The notes: generated by a model not told the origin, from the sequence alone. A stretch of 64,000 nucleotides of DNA from DASXAI01 sp963798445 (GCA_963798445.1 CAWCTH010000003.1:930001-994000), one strand, 5' to 3'; shown: positions 25,681 through 34,747, numbered from the stretch's first letter. Numbers and translations: made by a program.

Positions 25681-26040
25681 GTGGGACTGCGGGACCTGAA
25701 GAAGCGTTGGACAGCCGACACCGAAGACCTCCACAAGGAGAGCCTCCAGAAGAAGTTCGGCCAGCCCGACGTGACGCGGATGTGCGACGTCGAGCTGCGT
25801 CAGAAGGTGAAGGTGTCGGGCGAGATCAAGCGCATCCGCACCGTCCCCCGCTCGGGCGTCCCGGCATTGGAGATCGTGGTGAGCGACGGCACCGCGGACG
25901 CCACCATCGTGTTCACCGGCCGGCGTTCGGTCGGCGGGCTGGAGCATGGTCGGGGTGTGGTGGTGGAAGGCGTGGCCCACAACGAGCGGGGCAAGTGCGT
26001 CATCCTCAACCCCGCCTACACGCTCCTGCCGCGGTCCTAG
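25681..26040 (+). CDS. OB-fold nucleic-acid-binding domain protein
   Basis: 119 residues. After a helical N-terminus (LRDLKKRWTADTEDLHKES) comes one OB-fold barrel with QKVKVSGEIKRIRTVPRSG, ALEIVVSDGTADATIVFTG and GRGVVVEGVAHNERGK. It resembles the small OB-fold proteins encoded next to TrkA/RCK genes in actinobacteria (from memory of the family). Its TAG overlaps the TAG of the convergent RCK gene inside one CTAG. Ligand unknown. Confidence 0.85.
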   Translation: MGLRDLKKRWTADTEDLHKESLQKKFGQPDVTRMCDVELRQKVKVSGEIKRIRTVPRSGVPALEIVVSDGTADATIVFTGRRSVGGLEHGRGVVVEGVAHNERGKCVILNPAYTLLPRS

Positions 26041-26708
26041 CTTCCCGTCAGGATCTGGCGAACGTCGTCTTCGGAGTCGGTGGTCACCAGCACCAGCACC
26101 TCGTCGCCGACGCGGATCATGCTGTCGCCGCGGGGCACCACGACGCGGTCGTTGCGGATGATGGCCACCACCGTGGAGTCGCGCGGCAGGCCCAGCTCCT
26201 GGATCTCCTTGTCGGCGGCCGGTGATCCGGCGGCGAGGGTGACCTCGGCCAGCTTCGCCTTGCCGCCTTCGAACGACAGCAGCCGGACGAACGACCCGAC
26301 GCTCACGGCTTCCTCGACCAGCGCGGTGATGAGGTGGGGCGTGGACACAGCCACGTCCACGCCCCACATCTGCGTGAACATCCACTCGTTCTTCGGGTTG
26401 TTCACGCGGGCCACGACACGGGGCACGCCGAACTCCTGCTTGGCCAGCAGCGAGATGACGAGGTTGTCCTCGTCGTCGCCGGTGACGGCCGCCATCACGT
26501 CGGCCTTGTCCACCGCCGCCTCGCCCAGCTTCGACACCTCGCAGGCATCGGCCTGGAACCACGGCACGCCCTCGGGCTCGTGGTCGGCCAGGGCCCGGCG
26601 CACCACGTTGGGGTCGTTGTCGATGATGAGCACCTCGTGGCCGCCCTTGTGGAGCTGCTCGGCGATGAACTTCCCGACGCTCCCGCCACCCGCGATCACG
26701 ACTCGCAC
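26037..26708 (-). CDS. TrkA-type RCK potassium-transport regulator
   Basis: Cytosolic regulatory subunit that senses nucleotides and gates potassium transport. 223 residues: RCK_N with the Rossmann loop MRVVIAGGGSVGKFIAEQL and the acidic strand EVLIIDNDP, then RCK_C (about 135-220) with RDSTVVAIIRNDRVVVPRG. The GTG start lies 1 bp after the stop of the other RCK gene, so the two form an operon and probably a hetero-oligomer (inference). They are divergent from two KimA-like importers, the obvious clients. Confidence 0.9.
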   Translation of the reverse strand: MRVVIAGGGSVGKFIAEQLHKGGHEVLIIDNDPNVVRRALADHEPEGVPWFQADACEVSKLGEAAVDKADVMAAVTGDDEDNLVISLLAKQEFGVPRVVARVNNPKNEWMFTQMWGVDVAVSTPHLITALVEEAVSVGSFVRLLSFEGGKAKLAEVTLAAGSPAADKEIQELGLPRDSTVVAIIRNDRVVVPRGDSMIRVGDEVLVLVTTDSEDDVRQILTGS

Positions 26709-26709
26709 G

Positions 26710-27378
26710 TCAGTGCCCCCCTGCCTTGACCGGCCCGGCCAGTCGATCGTCGACGGAGGCCATGGCGTCGCCCGCCACCGCCAGGTACACGACGTCGCCT
26801 TCTTGCACGACGAGGTTGGCCGTGGGGATCTGGGAGGTGCCGAGGCGACTGACCGCCATGACCCTCACCTTGCCGGCGACTTCGAGCTCCTGGAGCGGAT
26901 GACCCGCCCACGGACCCGGCACGACCCGCTCGATCAACATCACGTTGGCGCTGGGATCGACCCACTCGACCGCTGGTTCGTCGGGCAGGATGCGCCGCAG
27001 CACCCGCTCCGAGGTCCACGCCACCGTGGCCACCGTCGGGATCCCGAGGCGCTGATAGATGGCCGCCCGGCGGGGGTCGTAGATGCGGGCCACGACGCGC
27101 TCCACGCCGAAGGTCTCCCTCGCCACGCGGGCGATCATGATGTTCGAGTTGTCGCCGCTGGTCACCGCGGCGAGGGCGCCGGCGCGTTCGATGCCCGCCT
27201 CGATCAGCCGGTCGCGGTCGAAGCCGATGCCGGCGATGGCCTGTCCCGTGAATCCCGAGCCGAGACGGGCGAAGGACTCGGAGCGCTTGTCGATGATGGC
27301 GACGGAGTGGCCGGCGCTCGTCAGGTTGAGGGCCACGGCCGAACCCACTCGGCCGCAGCCGACGATGACCACATGCAC
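26710..27378 (-). CDS. TrkA-type RCK potassium-transport regulator
   Basis: Second RCK protein, 222 residues from GTG 27378. RCK_N begins at once with VHVVIVGCGRVGSAVALNL and VAIIDKRSESF; RCK_C follows after about 135. I reject an in-frame start 39 bp upstream: a TAGGAT -10-like box covers that codon, and an AGAGGAC ribosome site lies before GTG 27378, which also gives the same length as its partner. The adjoining gene is divergent KimA. Confidence 0.88.
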   Translation of the reverse strand: MHVVIVGCGRVGSAVALNLTSAGHSVAIIDKRSESFARLGSGFTGQAIAGIGFDRDRLIEAGIERAGALAAVTSGDNSNIMIARVARETFGVERVVARIYDPRRAAIYQRLGIPTVATVAWTSERVLRRILPDEPAVEWVDPSANVMLIERVVPGPWAGHPLQELEVAGKVRVMAVSRLGTSQIPTANLVVQEGDVVYLAVAGDAMASVDDRLAGPVKAGGH

Positions 27379-27431
27379 GCCTGGAGGGTCCTCTCGCGTT
27401 GGTGGAAAGCCAGTCATCCTAACCAGCTGAC

Positions 27432-27437
27432 TACGGT
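27432..27437 (+). promoter_or_regulatory. Candidate -10 box (TACGGT) for the first kimA-like gene
   Basis: TACGGT ends 6 bp before ATG 27444. A transcript starting there would be leaderless, leaving no room for the c-di-AMP riboswitch that precedes kimA in Bacillus subtilis. Confidence 0.5.
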
Positions 27438-27443
27438 ACGCCG

Positions 27444-29291
27444 ATGTACTCGACGCTGAAGCGGGTCTTCATCGGGCCCCCGATCTCTTCGGCTGACGAG
27501 CACCAGCACCGCTTGATCAAACTGATCGCGCTGGCCGTGTTTGCCTCCGATGCGATCTCGTCGACCGCGTACGCCACCGAAGAGATCCTGGTCGTGCTGG
27601 TGCCGGCCGGTGGCACGGAGGCGCTCGAGGCGCTCATCCCCATCGCCCTGGTCGTCGTGGTCCTGCTGGCGATCGTGGTGACGAGCTACCGCCAGACGAT
27701 CTACGCCTACCCGCAGGGGGGCGGCTCGTACGTGGTGTCCCGGGAGAACCTCGGGACACTGCCCTCGCTCGTGGCCGGGTCGTCGTTGCTGGTCGACTAC
27801 GTGCTCACCGTGGCGGTCTCGGTCTCGGCCGGCGTCGCCGCCATCACCTCCGCGTTCGAGGGATTGATCCCGTACCGCGTCGAGCTGTGCGTGCTGGCCA
27901 TCGTCGTCATGACCCTGGGCAACCTCCGCGGCCTGAAAGAGTCGGGCCGCATCTTCGCCGGGCCCACCTACATCTACATCCTGTCGATGGTCGCCCTCAT
28001 CGGCTACGGCCTGTTCCGCTCCTACACCGGCGACCTCGACCCGCTACCGCCCGACACCGAGTACCTCAACCGCGTGTTCGCGGGCGACGCCGGCCAGACG
28101 CTCGGGTTGTTCGTCCTGTTGCGGGCGTTCTCCTCCGGCGCCGTGGCCCTCTCCGGCGTGGAGGCGATCTCCGACGGCGTGCCCGCCTTCGAGAAGCCCG
28201 AGTCGCGCAACGCCGCCAGGACGCTCATCGCCATGGCGGCGATCCTCGGCTCGCTCTTCTTCGGGCTGTCGTTGCTGACGCACCGTCTTGGGCCGATCGT
28301 GAACCCCGAGCACCAGACGCTGCTGTCCGCCCTCGGTTCCGCGGTCTGGGGCGAGGGCACGGTCCTCTACTACATCCTGCAGTTCTCCACCTTCGCCATC
28401 CTGATCCTCGCCGCCAACACTGCCTACGCCGACTTCCCTCGCCTGTGCTCCTTCGTCGCCAGGGACAACTTCCTGCCCCGCCAGCTGGCCAACCGGGGCG
28501 ACCGCCTCGTGTTCTCCAACGGGGTCCTGGTGCTGTCGGGCATGGCCGCGGCGCTCGTCATCATCTTCGGGGGCGAGACGAAGGCGCTCATCCCGTTGTA
28601 CGCGGTCGGGGTGTTCACCGGCTTCACCCTCTCCCAGACCGGCATGGTCATGTACCAGTGGCGTCAGCGGGGGCGGCGCTGGAAGACGGCCATGACGATC
28701 AGCGCCATCGGGGCAACGGTGACCGGCATCGTGCTCGTCGTCGTAGTGGTCTCCAAGTTCACCATCGGCGCCTGGTTGCCGGCGGTCGTGATACCGGCCC
28801 TCGTCACGCTGCTGCTGTCCATCCGCCGCCACTACGACCGGGTGAAGGCGGCCACCTCGGCACCATCGGACTGGCGACCCCGCCGCTACACCCACACGGT
28901 CGTGGTCCTCGTGGGCGCGCTCCACAAGGGCACGCTCAACGGCTTGCAGTACGCGAGGTCGTTGGCGCCCGACCGCCTCGTCGCCATCAGCATCGTGGGC
29001 GACGCCGACGAGCAGCGCGCCATCGAGCGCCAGTGGGACGAGCGTGACATGCAGGTCGAGCTGCACACCATCTACTCGCCTTACCGAGATCTGACGGGGC
29101 CGGTACTGACCTTCCTGGACGAGCTCGACGCCGAAGATCCCGACGATCTCATCACCGTCGTCATCCCGGAGTTCGTCGTGACCACCTGGTACACGCAAGT
29201 GCTGCACAACCAGACCGCTTTGGCGCTGAAGGCTCGCCTCCTATTCCGGCCGAACACCGTGGTGACGTCGGTTCCCATGCTCGTGGACTAG
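27444..29291 (+). CDS. kimA: KimA-like potassium importer (APC superfamily)
   Basis: Probable high-affinity potassium:proton symporter. 615 residues matching the KimA layout: a short N-terminus (YSTLKRVFIGPPI), 12 helices beginning with LIALAVFASDAISSTAYATE, signature loops SYRQTIYAYPQGGGSYVVSR and LVAGSSLLVDYVLTVAVSVS, and RGDRLVFSNGVLVLSG. A cytosolic C-terminal domain (about 480-615) ends with VLHNQTALALKARLLF. KimA of B. subtilis has the same sequence blocks and length. Annotation as a generic amino-acid permease is the alternative. Two RCK genes are transcribed divergently. Confidence 0.85.
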   Translation: MYSTLKRVFIGPPISSADEHQHRLIKLIALAVFASDAISSTAYATEEILVVLVPAGGTEALEALIPIALVVVVLLAIVVTSYRQTIYAYPQGGGSYVVSRENLGTLPSLVAGSSLLVDYVLTVAVSVSAGVAAITSAFEGLIPYRVELCVLAIVVMTLGNLRGLKESGRIFAGPTYIYILSMVALIGYGLFRSYTGDLDPLPPDTEYLNRVFAGDAGQTLGLFVLLRAFSSGAVALSGVEAISDGVPAFEKPESRNAARTLIAMAAILGSLFFGLSLLTHRLGPIVNPEHQTLLSALGSAVWGEGTVLYYILQFSTFAILILAANTAYADFPRLCSFVARDNFLPRQLANRGDRLVFSNGVLVLSGMAAALVIIFGGETKALIPLYAVGVFTGFTLSQTGMVMYQWRQRGRRWKTAMTISAIGATVTGIVLVVVVVSKFTIGAWLPAVVIPALVTLLLSIRRHYDRVKAATSAPSDWRPRRYTHTVVVLVGALHKGTLNGLQYARSLAPDRLVAISIVGDADEQRAIERQWDERDMQVELHTIYSPYRDLTGPVLTFLDELDAEDPDDLITVVIPEFVVTTWYTQVLHNQTALALKARLLFRPNTVVTSVPMLVD

Positions 29292-29325
29292 CAAGTGGCG
29301 CGGATAGGTAACGTCCGCTCTCAAC

Positions 29326-31173
29326 ATGTACTCGACCCTGAAGCGGATCTTCATCGGTCCGCCCATCCCCTCCTCGGAAGAGCACCATCAGCGGCTGACG
29401 AAGAAGATCGCGCTGGCCGTCTTCGCGTCCGACGCCATCTCGTCCACGGCGTACGCGACGGAGGAGATCCTCCTCGTCCTCGTGGCCGCTGGCGGGTACG
29501 CCGCCTTCGCCGACCTCGTGCCCATCTCGCTGGTCGTCGTCCTGCTGCTGGCCATCGTGGTGATCAGCTACCGCCAGACGCTGTACGCCTATCCGAGCGG
29601 CGGCGGCTCCTACATCGTGTCCCGGGAGAACCTCGGGCGCACGCCCGCGCTCGTGGCCGGTTCGTCGCTGTTGGTCGACTACGTCCTCACCGTAGCCGTC
29701 AGCGTCTCGGCCGGCACCGCCGCCATCACGTCGGCCTTCCCGGCGCTGCGCGACTACCGCGTCGAGATATGCGTGTTCTTCGTCGTCCTCATGACGGTGG
29801 CCAACCTCCGGGGCGTGAAGGAGTCGGGCCGCATCTTCGCCGGGCCGACCTACATCTACGTCAGCGCGCTGCTGGCGCTCATCGGCTCCGGGCTGTATCA
29901 GGTGTACTTCAACGGCCTCGGCCCCATCCCCGGACAGGAAGAGGCGTACGCCGAGCTGACGAAGAACAGCGCGGCGGCCGGGGGCATCACGCTGTTCATC
30001 CTCATGCGCGCCTTCTCGTCCGGCGCCGTGGCCCTGTCGGGCGTCGAGGCGGTGTCCAACGGGGTGCCCGCGTTCAAACGGCCCGAGTCGCGCAACGCGT
30101 CCATGACGCTCGTGGCCATGGGCACGATCCTCGGCGGCTGCTTCTTCGGCCTGAGCGTGCTGGCTCATCATCTGGAGCCCATCCCGCAGGAGAACGGTCA
30201 GACGGTGCTGTCGATCATGGGCGCCGCCGTGTTCGGTGACGGGACGTTCATGTACTACCTCCTGCAGTTCTCCACGTTCGCCATCCTGATACTGGCGGCC
30301 AACACCGCCTACGCCGACTTCCCCCGGCTGTCGTCGATCATCGCCCGCGACGGCTACCTGCCCCGCCAGCTGGCCAACCGGGGCGACCGCCTCGTGTTCT
30401 CCAACGGGGTGCTGGTGCTGGCCGGCTTGGCCACGGTGCTCATCGTGGTCTTCAAGGGCGACGTGAGCGCCCTCATCCCCCTCTACGCCGTCGGGGTGTT
30501 CACCGGCTTCACCCTGTCGCAGGCCGGGATGGTGGTCCACCACTGGCGGCTCCGCGAGCGGCACTGGCGCGGCGGTGCGGTGATCAACGCCATCGGTGCC
30601 GTCGCCACCGGCATCGTGCTGTCGGTCGTGGTGATCTCCAAGTTCGCCATCGGCGCGTGGATCCCCGCCGCGTTGATCCCCGTCATCGTCGTCGCCCTGC
30701 GGTCGATCGGCCGCCACTACGACCGAGTCCGCGACGCCGTGAAGGTGACGACCGACTACCACGTGCAGCGCCACACCCACGTGGTCGTGGTGTTGGTGGG
30801 CAGCGTGAACAAGGGGGTGCTGAATGCGCTCAGCTACGCCCGGTCGCTGGCGCCGGACCGCTTGCTGGCGGTTTCGGTGGTGGGTGACCCGGCCGAGCAG
30901 GAAGAGCTCATCGAGCAGTGGGATGCCCACAACGTCCCCGTCGAACTGCACACGATCTACTCGCCGTATCGAGAGCTGACCCGGCCCGTGATCCAGTACC
31001 TGGACGAGCTCGACCAGGAATCGCCCGACGAGATGATCACCGTGATCATCCCGGAGTTCGTCACGTCGTGGTCGACGCAGTTCCTCCACAACCAGAGCGC
31101 GCTCGCCCTCAAAGCCCGACTGCTGTACCGGCCCAACACGGTCGTGACATCGGTACCCGTCCTCGTGGAATGA
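29326..31173 (+). CDS. kimA: KimA-like potassium importer, second copy
   Basis: 615 residues, the same length as its neighbour and very similar by eye over the whole protein (identical blocks include ESGRIFAGPTYIY, RAFSSGAVALSGVEA and RQLANRGDRLVFSNGVLVL). The largest differences are in external loops around 205-225 and 285-300 and in the C-terminal domain. It follows the first copy by 34 bp and is probably cotranscribed with it. The tandem duplication suggests different affinities or a heterodimer, since KimA works as a dimer (inference). Confidence 0.85.
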   Translation: MYSTLKRIFIGPPIPSSEEHHQRLTKKIALAVFASDAISSTAYATEEILLVLVAAGGYAAFADLVPISLVVVLLLAIVVISYRQTLYAYPSGGGSYIVSRENLGRTPALVAGSSLLVDYVLTVAVSVSAGTAAITSAFPALRDYRVEICVFFVVLMTVANLRGVKESGRIFAGPTYIYVSALLALIGSGLYQVYFNGLGPIPGQEEAYAELTKNSAAAGGITLFILMRAFSSGAVALSGVEAVSNGVPAFKRPESRNASMTLVAMGTILGGCFFGLSVLAHHLEPIPQENGQTVLSIMGAAVFGDGTFMYYLLQFSTFAILILAANTAYADFPRLSSIIARDGYLPRQLANRGDRLVFSNGVLVLAGLATVLIVVFKGDVSALIPLYAVGVFTGFTLSQAGMVVHHWRLRERHWRGGAVINAIGAVATGIVLSVVVISKFAIGAWIPAALIPVIVVALRSIGRHYDRVRDAVKVTTDYHVQRHTHVVVVLVGSVNKGVLNALSYARSLAPDRLLAVSVVGDPAEQEELIEQWDAHNVPVELHTIYSPYRELTRPVIQYLDELDQESPDEMITVIIPEFVTSWSTQFLHNQSALALKARLLYRPNTVVTSVPVLVE

Positions 31174-31180
31174 GACCGAC

Positions 31181-32068
31181 ATGGATGTCGCCGTCACCGG
31201 CTCGACCGGACTCATAGGGACCGCGCTGGTCGCCGCACTGGCGCAAGCCGGCCATCGTGCCATTCGCGTCATACGCGGTGACGGTCACGGCATCAAGTGG
31301 GACCCGAAGGCCGGGACCATCGACGCCGCCGCCCTCGAAGGCATCGACGCGGTGGTGCATCTGGCCGGGGCCGGCATCGGCGACCGGCGCTGGAACGACG
31401 CCTACAAGCGCGAACTGCTCGACAGCCGCGTCCAAGGCACCGGGCTGCTGGCCCGCACGCTCGCCGGCCTGCAACGGCCCCCGGCGGTGCTGGTGTCGGC
31501 GTCGGCCATCGGCTGGTACGGCGACCGGGGCGACGACGTGCTCGACGAGACGGCGGGACCAGGCAGTGGCTTCCTCGCTGACTTGTGCCGGCAGTGGGAG
31601 GCGGCCGCTGATCCCGCGCGTGACGCGGGCATCCGCGTGGCCCATCCACGCTCGGGCATCGTGCTGTCGCCGAAGGGCGGGGCGCTGAAGAAGCAGCTGC
31701 CCCTGTTCAAGCTGGGACTCGGTGGGCGGCTCGGCCCAGGGACGCAGTGGCAGAGCTGGATCGCCCTCGACGACGAGGTGGCGGCGCTCCTGCACCTCCT
31801 CGGCGCCGAGGTGGCCGGCCCGGTGAACCTCACCGCGCCCAACCCCGTCACCAACCTCGAGTTCACCAAGACCCTCGGCACCGTCCTGCACCGCCCCACC
31901 CTCATCCCGGTGCCCTCCTTCGCGCCCAAGCTGCTGCTCGGATCGGAGCTGGCCGACGTCTTGTTGTTCGAAGGCCAGCGGGTCGTGCCGCGGGTCCTGG
32001 AGGCGAGCGGCTATGCCTTCCACCATCCGGATCTGGAGGGCGCGTTGCGGTCCATGCTGCACCCGTAG
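31181..32068 (+). CDS. TIGR01777 family NAD(P)-binding epimerase-like protein
   Basis: 295 residues of the extended SDR type. The N-terminus MDVAVTGSTGLIGTALVAAL is a dinucleotide-binding loop; VVHLAGAGIGDRRWNDAYKR is the family signature for TIGR01777/SDR39U1. A Tyr in SASAIGWYGDRGDD sits in the active-site region, followed by AHPRSGIVLSPKGG. A DUF1731-like C-terminal domain ends with PHPDLEGAL-type residues. It starts 7 bp after the second importer gene. Family members have no clear substrate. Confidence 0.9.
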   Translation: MDVAVTGSTGLIGTALVAALAQAGHRAIRVIRGDGHGIKWDPKAGTIDAAALEGIDAVVHLAGAGIGDRRWNDAYKRELLDSRVQGTGLLARTLAGLQRPPAVLVSASAIGWYGDRGDDVLDETAGPGSGFLADLCRQWEAAADPARDAGIRVAHPRSGIVLSPKGGALKKQLPLFKLGLGGRLGPGTQWQSWIALDDEVAALLHLLGAEVAGPVNLTAPNPVTNLEFTKTLGTVLHRPTLIPVPSFAPKLLLGSELADVLLFEGQRVVPRVLEASGYAFHHPDLEGALRSMLHP

Positions 32069-32071
32069 GCT
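32066..32071 (+). promoter_or_regulatory. Candidate -10 box (TAGGCT) for the aminotransferase gene
   Basis: TAGGCT ends 6 bp before ATG 32078. Its first three bases are the TAG stop codon of the preceding gene. Confidence 0.45.
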
Positions 32072-32077
32072 GCGTGC

Positions 32078-33415
32078 ATGACGAGCCGTGCCTACCGCGA
32101 TGATCGCGCCCACGTGTTCCACTCCTGGTCGGCGCAGAAGGCGCTGCAGCCACTGGTCGTGGCCGGTGCCGAGGGCAGCTGGTTCTGGGACGAGGAGGGC
32201 CATCGGTACCTCGACTTCTCGTCGCAGCTGATCAACGTCAACATCGGCCACCAGCATCCGAAGGTGGTCGCCGCCATCCGGGAGCAGGCCGAGCGGCTGT
32301 GCACCATCGCCCCGTTCCACGCCAACGACCAACGCAGTGAGGCGGCCCGGCTCATCGCCGACCTGGCCCCGGGCGACCTCGACATGGTGTTCTTCACCAA
32401 CGGCGGCGCCGAGGCCACCGAGAACGCCACGCGCATGGCCCGGCTCGTCACCGGCCGCCAGAAGGTGCTGACGACGTACCGCTCCTACCACGGGGCCACG
32501 GGCGCCGCCATGACCATGACCGGCGACCCGCGCCGGTGGCCCAGCGAGCCCGGCTTCCCGGGCGTGGTGCACTTCTTCGGGCCCTACCCCTACCGCTCGG
32601 CGTTCCACGCCACCACCGAAGCCGAGGAGTCCGAGCGCGCCCTCCAGCACCTCGCCGATGTGGTGACGCTCGAAGGGCCCGGCACCGTCGCCGCCATCAT
32701 GCTGGAGACGGTGGTCGGCACCAACGGCATCCTCGTGCCGCCCGACGGCTACCTGGCCGGCGTGCGCGCCCTGTGCGACCGCCACGGCATCGTGATGATC
32801 TGCGACGAGGTGATGGCGGCGTTCGGCCGCTGCGGCGAGTGGTTCGCCGTCGACCGCTGGGGCGTGACGCCCGACCTCATCTGCTTCGCCAAGGGCGTGA
32901 ACTCCGGCTACGTGCCCCTCGGCGGCGTCGTGATCAGCCAGCGCATCGCCGACGCCTTCGCCGAGCGCCCGTACCCCGGCGGCCTCACCTACTCGGGTCA
33001 CGTGCTCGCGTGCGCCGCCGCCGTCGCCTCCATCAACGCCATGAAGTCCGAGGGCATCATCGACCACGCCCGCTCGCTCGGCACCGACGTCATCGGGCCC
33101 GAGTTGCGCCGGCTCCAAGAGCGCCACCCGTCGATCGGCGACGTGCGCGGCCTCGGGGTGTTCTGGGCCATCGAGCTGGTGCGCAACCGCGAGACCCGCG
33201 AGATGCTGGTGCCGTTCAACGCCGCCGGCGAGGCCGCCGCGCCCATGAACGAGGTCGTGGCGGCGTGCAAGGCCCGGGGCCTGTGGCCCTTCGCCCACTT
33301 CAACCGCATCCACGTGGTGCCGCCGTGCACGACATCGGCCGACGACGTGCGCCACGGCATCGCCATCCTCGACGAGGTCCTGGAGCTGGCCGACAAGCAC
33401 TACGTCGGCGCCTGA
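32078..33415 (+). CDS. Class III PLP aminotransferase (beta-alanine/taurine:pyruvate type)
   Basis: 445 residues. PLP Lys in FAKGVNSGYVPLGG; cofactor contacts in FFTNGGAEATENATRMAR, YRSYHGATGAAM and CDEVMAAFGRCGEWFA. The N-terminus VFHSWSAQKALQPLVVAGAE is typical of omega-amino acid:pyruvate aminotransferases, which deaminate beta-alanine, taurine or similar amines. It lies convergent with the pyrimidine/hydantoin operon and could use the beta-amino acid produced there, giving the semialdehyde for MmsA (inference). Substrate is not fixed by sequence. Confidence 0.85.
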   Translation: MTSRAYRDDRAHVFHSWSAQKALQPLVVAGAEGSWFWDEEGHRYLDFSSQLINVNIGHQHPKVVAAIREQAERLCTIAPFHANDQRSEAARLIADLAPGDLDMVFFTNGGAEATENATRMARLVTGRQKVLTTYRSYHGATGAAMTMTGDPRRWPSEPGFPGVVHFFGPYPYRSAFHATTEAEESERALQHLADVVTLEGPGTVAAIMLETVVGTNGILVPPDGYLAGVRALCDRHGIVMICDEVMAAFGRCGEWFAVDRWGVTPDLICFAKGVNSGYVPLGGVVISQRIADAFAERPYPGGLTYSGHVLACAAAVASINAMKSEGIIDHARSLGTDVIGPELRRLQERHPSIGDVRGLGVFWAIELVRNRETREMLVPFNAAGEAAAPMNEVVAACKARGLWPFAHFNRIHVVPPCTTSADDVRHGIAILDEVLELADKHYVGA

Positions 33416-33448
33416 CCCGGACAGCGCATGGCCTGAACTGCCTCTGAT

Positions 33449-33501
33449 CCCGAACTGGGGAGCCTCCGCGCGCTATGCGCGCGCCGGCTCCCCAGTTCGG
33501 G
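33449..33501. terminator. Perfect 16-bp inverted repeat between convergent genes
   Basis: The arms are 33449-33464 (CCCGAACTGGGGAGCC) and 33486-33501, an exact reverse complement. The 21-base loop can fold again through GCGCGC on each side of TAT. It lies in the 97-bp gap between two convergent stops, so it can act as a bidirectional terminator, although no T-tract follows on either strand. Confidence 0.75.
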
Positions 33502-33512
33502 CGGTGAGATGG

Positions 33513-34709
33513 CTAGGCGCCGTCGGGCTCGAGGGTGACCGTGATCGGCTTGAAGCTGGTGCCGTTCACGTCGACACCGCCGGCCTTGACCAGGGCGATG
33601 GCCTCGGTGACGTAGTCGTTGGTGTAGGCCAGCCCTTCGGGGGCCTTGGTGAGCACGGTCTTGCCGTCCTGGTTCTTCGTGTCCTGGGCGATCTTGACCG
33701 TCTGGTCCCACGCCGCCTGGTTGATGACCCCGACGCCGTCGGGCGCCGGCCAGATGAGCTTGTTGATCTCGTTCATCTGCCACAGCTGGTGGCTGTTGCC
33801 GAGCTTGGAGCCCTTGGCCACGACGATGTCACGGCACTTCTCGGCGTTGTCGCGGCAGTACGCCCAACCCTCGATCGAGGCCGCGATCAGCTTGGTGGCG
33901 GTGTCCTGGTAGGCCGGGTCGCTCTGGAGCTTGCCGGTGTCGGCCCAGATGGCGTCCTGCAGCATGCCGACACCATCGGTCTCCCAGTTGATGGTGTTGA
34001 AGTCCGACGGCTGGTACAGCTGTCCGGTCGCCGGGTTCTTGGCCTCCAGCACCTGGGCGTACTCGTTGTAGGCCATGGCCTGGGCGGCGTCGATGTCACC
34101 GTTCAGCAGCGACAGCATGTTGAAGTCCTGCTGGACCAGCGTGACGTCCTTGCCCGGATCGAGGCCGGCCTTGGTCATGCCGGCGAACAACTCGAACTCG
34201 TTGCCGAAGCCCCAGTTGCCGACCTTCTTACCCTTCAGGGCGGCCGCGTCGGTGATGTTCTTGTCCTTGAAGCTCACCTGCAGCGTGCCCGAGCGCTGGA
34301 AGATCTGGGCGATGTCGGTGATGGCGGCGCCCTGTTCGCGCGACTGCAGTGCCTTCGGCACCCAGGCGATGGCGAAGTCGGCGTTGCCCTGGGCCAGCAC
34401 GGTCTGCGGCACGATGTCGACGCCGCCTTCGATGATGTCCACGTCGAGGCCGTACTTCTTGAAGAAGCCTTGATCGACGGCGGCGAAGTAACCCCCGAAC
34501 TGCGCCTGGGTGAACCACTGCAGTTGCAGCTTCACCTTCTTCAACTCGCCGCTGGCGGCGGTGGTGGCGGCCCCGCCCGACGCCGCGGTGGTGGCCGCCG
34601 ACGCCGCGGTGGTGGCCGATGACGAGCTGCTGTTGTCGCTGCCGCAGGCGGCCGCCGTCAGGGCCAGCGCCGCTACGAGCACGACACCTCGGGTGATGGT
34701 TCTTCTCAT
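33513..34709 (-). CDS. ABC transporter substrate-binding lipoprotein (NMT1/THI5-like)
   Basis: 398 residues. Signal and lipobox at the start (ALALTAAACGS), then a Ser/Thr/Ala linker (about 24-54). The NMT1/THI5-like domain begins KLQLQWFTQAQFGGYFAAVD and contains GGVDIVPQTVLAQGNADFAI. This group binds nitrogenous ligands such as thiamine-pyrimidine precursors, riboflavin or nucleobases. With hydantoinase genes alongside, a pyrimidine or hydantoin ligand is likely (inference). GGGGAG Shine-Dalgarno 5 bp before the ATG; 38 bp downstream of the permease. Confidence 0.9.
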   Translation of the reverse strand: MRRTITRGVVLVAALALTAAACGSDNSSSSSATTAASAATTAASGGAATTAASGELKKVKLQLQWFTQAQFGGYFAAVDQGFFKKYGLDVDIIEGGVDIVPQTVLAQGNADFAIAWVPKALQSREQGAAITDIAQIFQRSGTLQVSFKDKNITDAAALKGKKVGNWGFGNEFELFAGMTKAGLDPGKDVTLVQQDFNMLSLLNGDIDAAQAMAYNEYAQVLEAKNPATGQLYQPSDFNTINWETDGVGMLQDAIWADTGKLQSDPAYQDTATKLIAASIEGWAYCRDNAEKCRDIVVAKGSKLGNSHQLWQMNEINKLIWPAPDGVGVINQAAWDQTVKIAQDTKNQDGKTVLTKAPEGLAYTNDYVTEAIALVKAGGVDVNGTSFKPITVTLEPDGA

Positions 34710-34747
34710 GTGGGTCTCCCCGTTGTCATGGGTTGGGTGGGTGGTGG

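Noticed and set aside
27379..27417. Upstream ATG for the second RCK gene
   Set aside because: A TAGGAT box covers that codon, a ribosome site precedes GTG 27378, and the shorter protein matches its partner's length.
27379..27443. c-di-AMP (ydaO) riboswitch before the kimA-like genes
   Set aside because: The divergent gap is about 65 bp and the -10 box is 6 bp from the ATG; there is no room for the aptamer.
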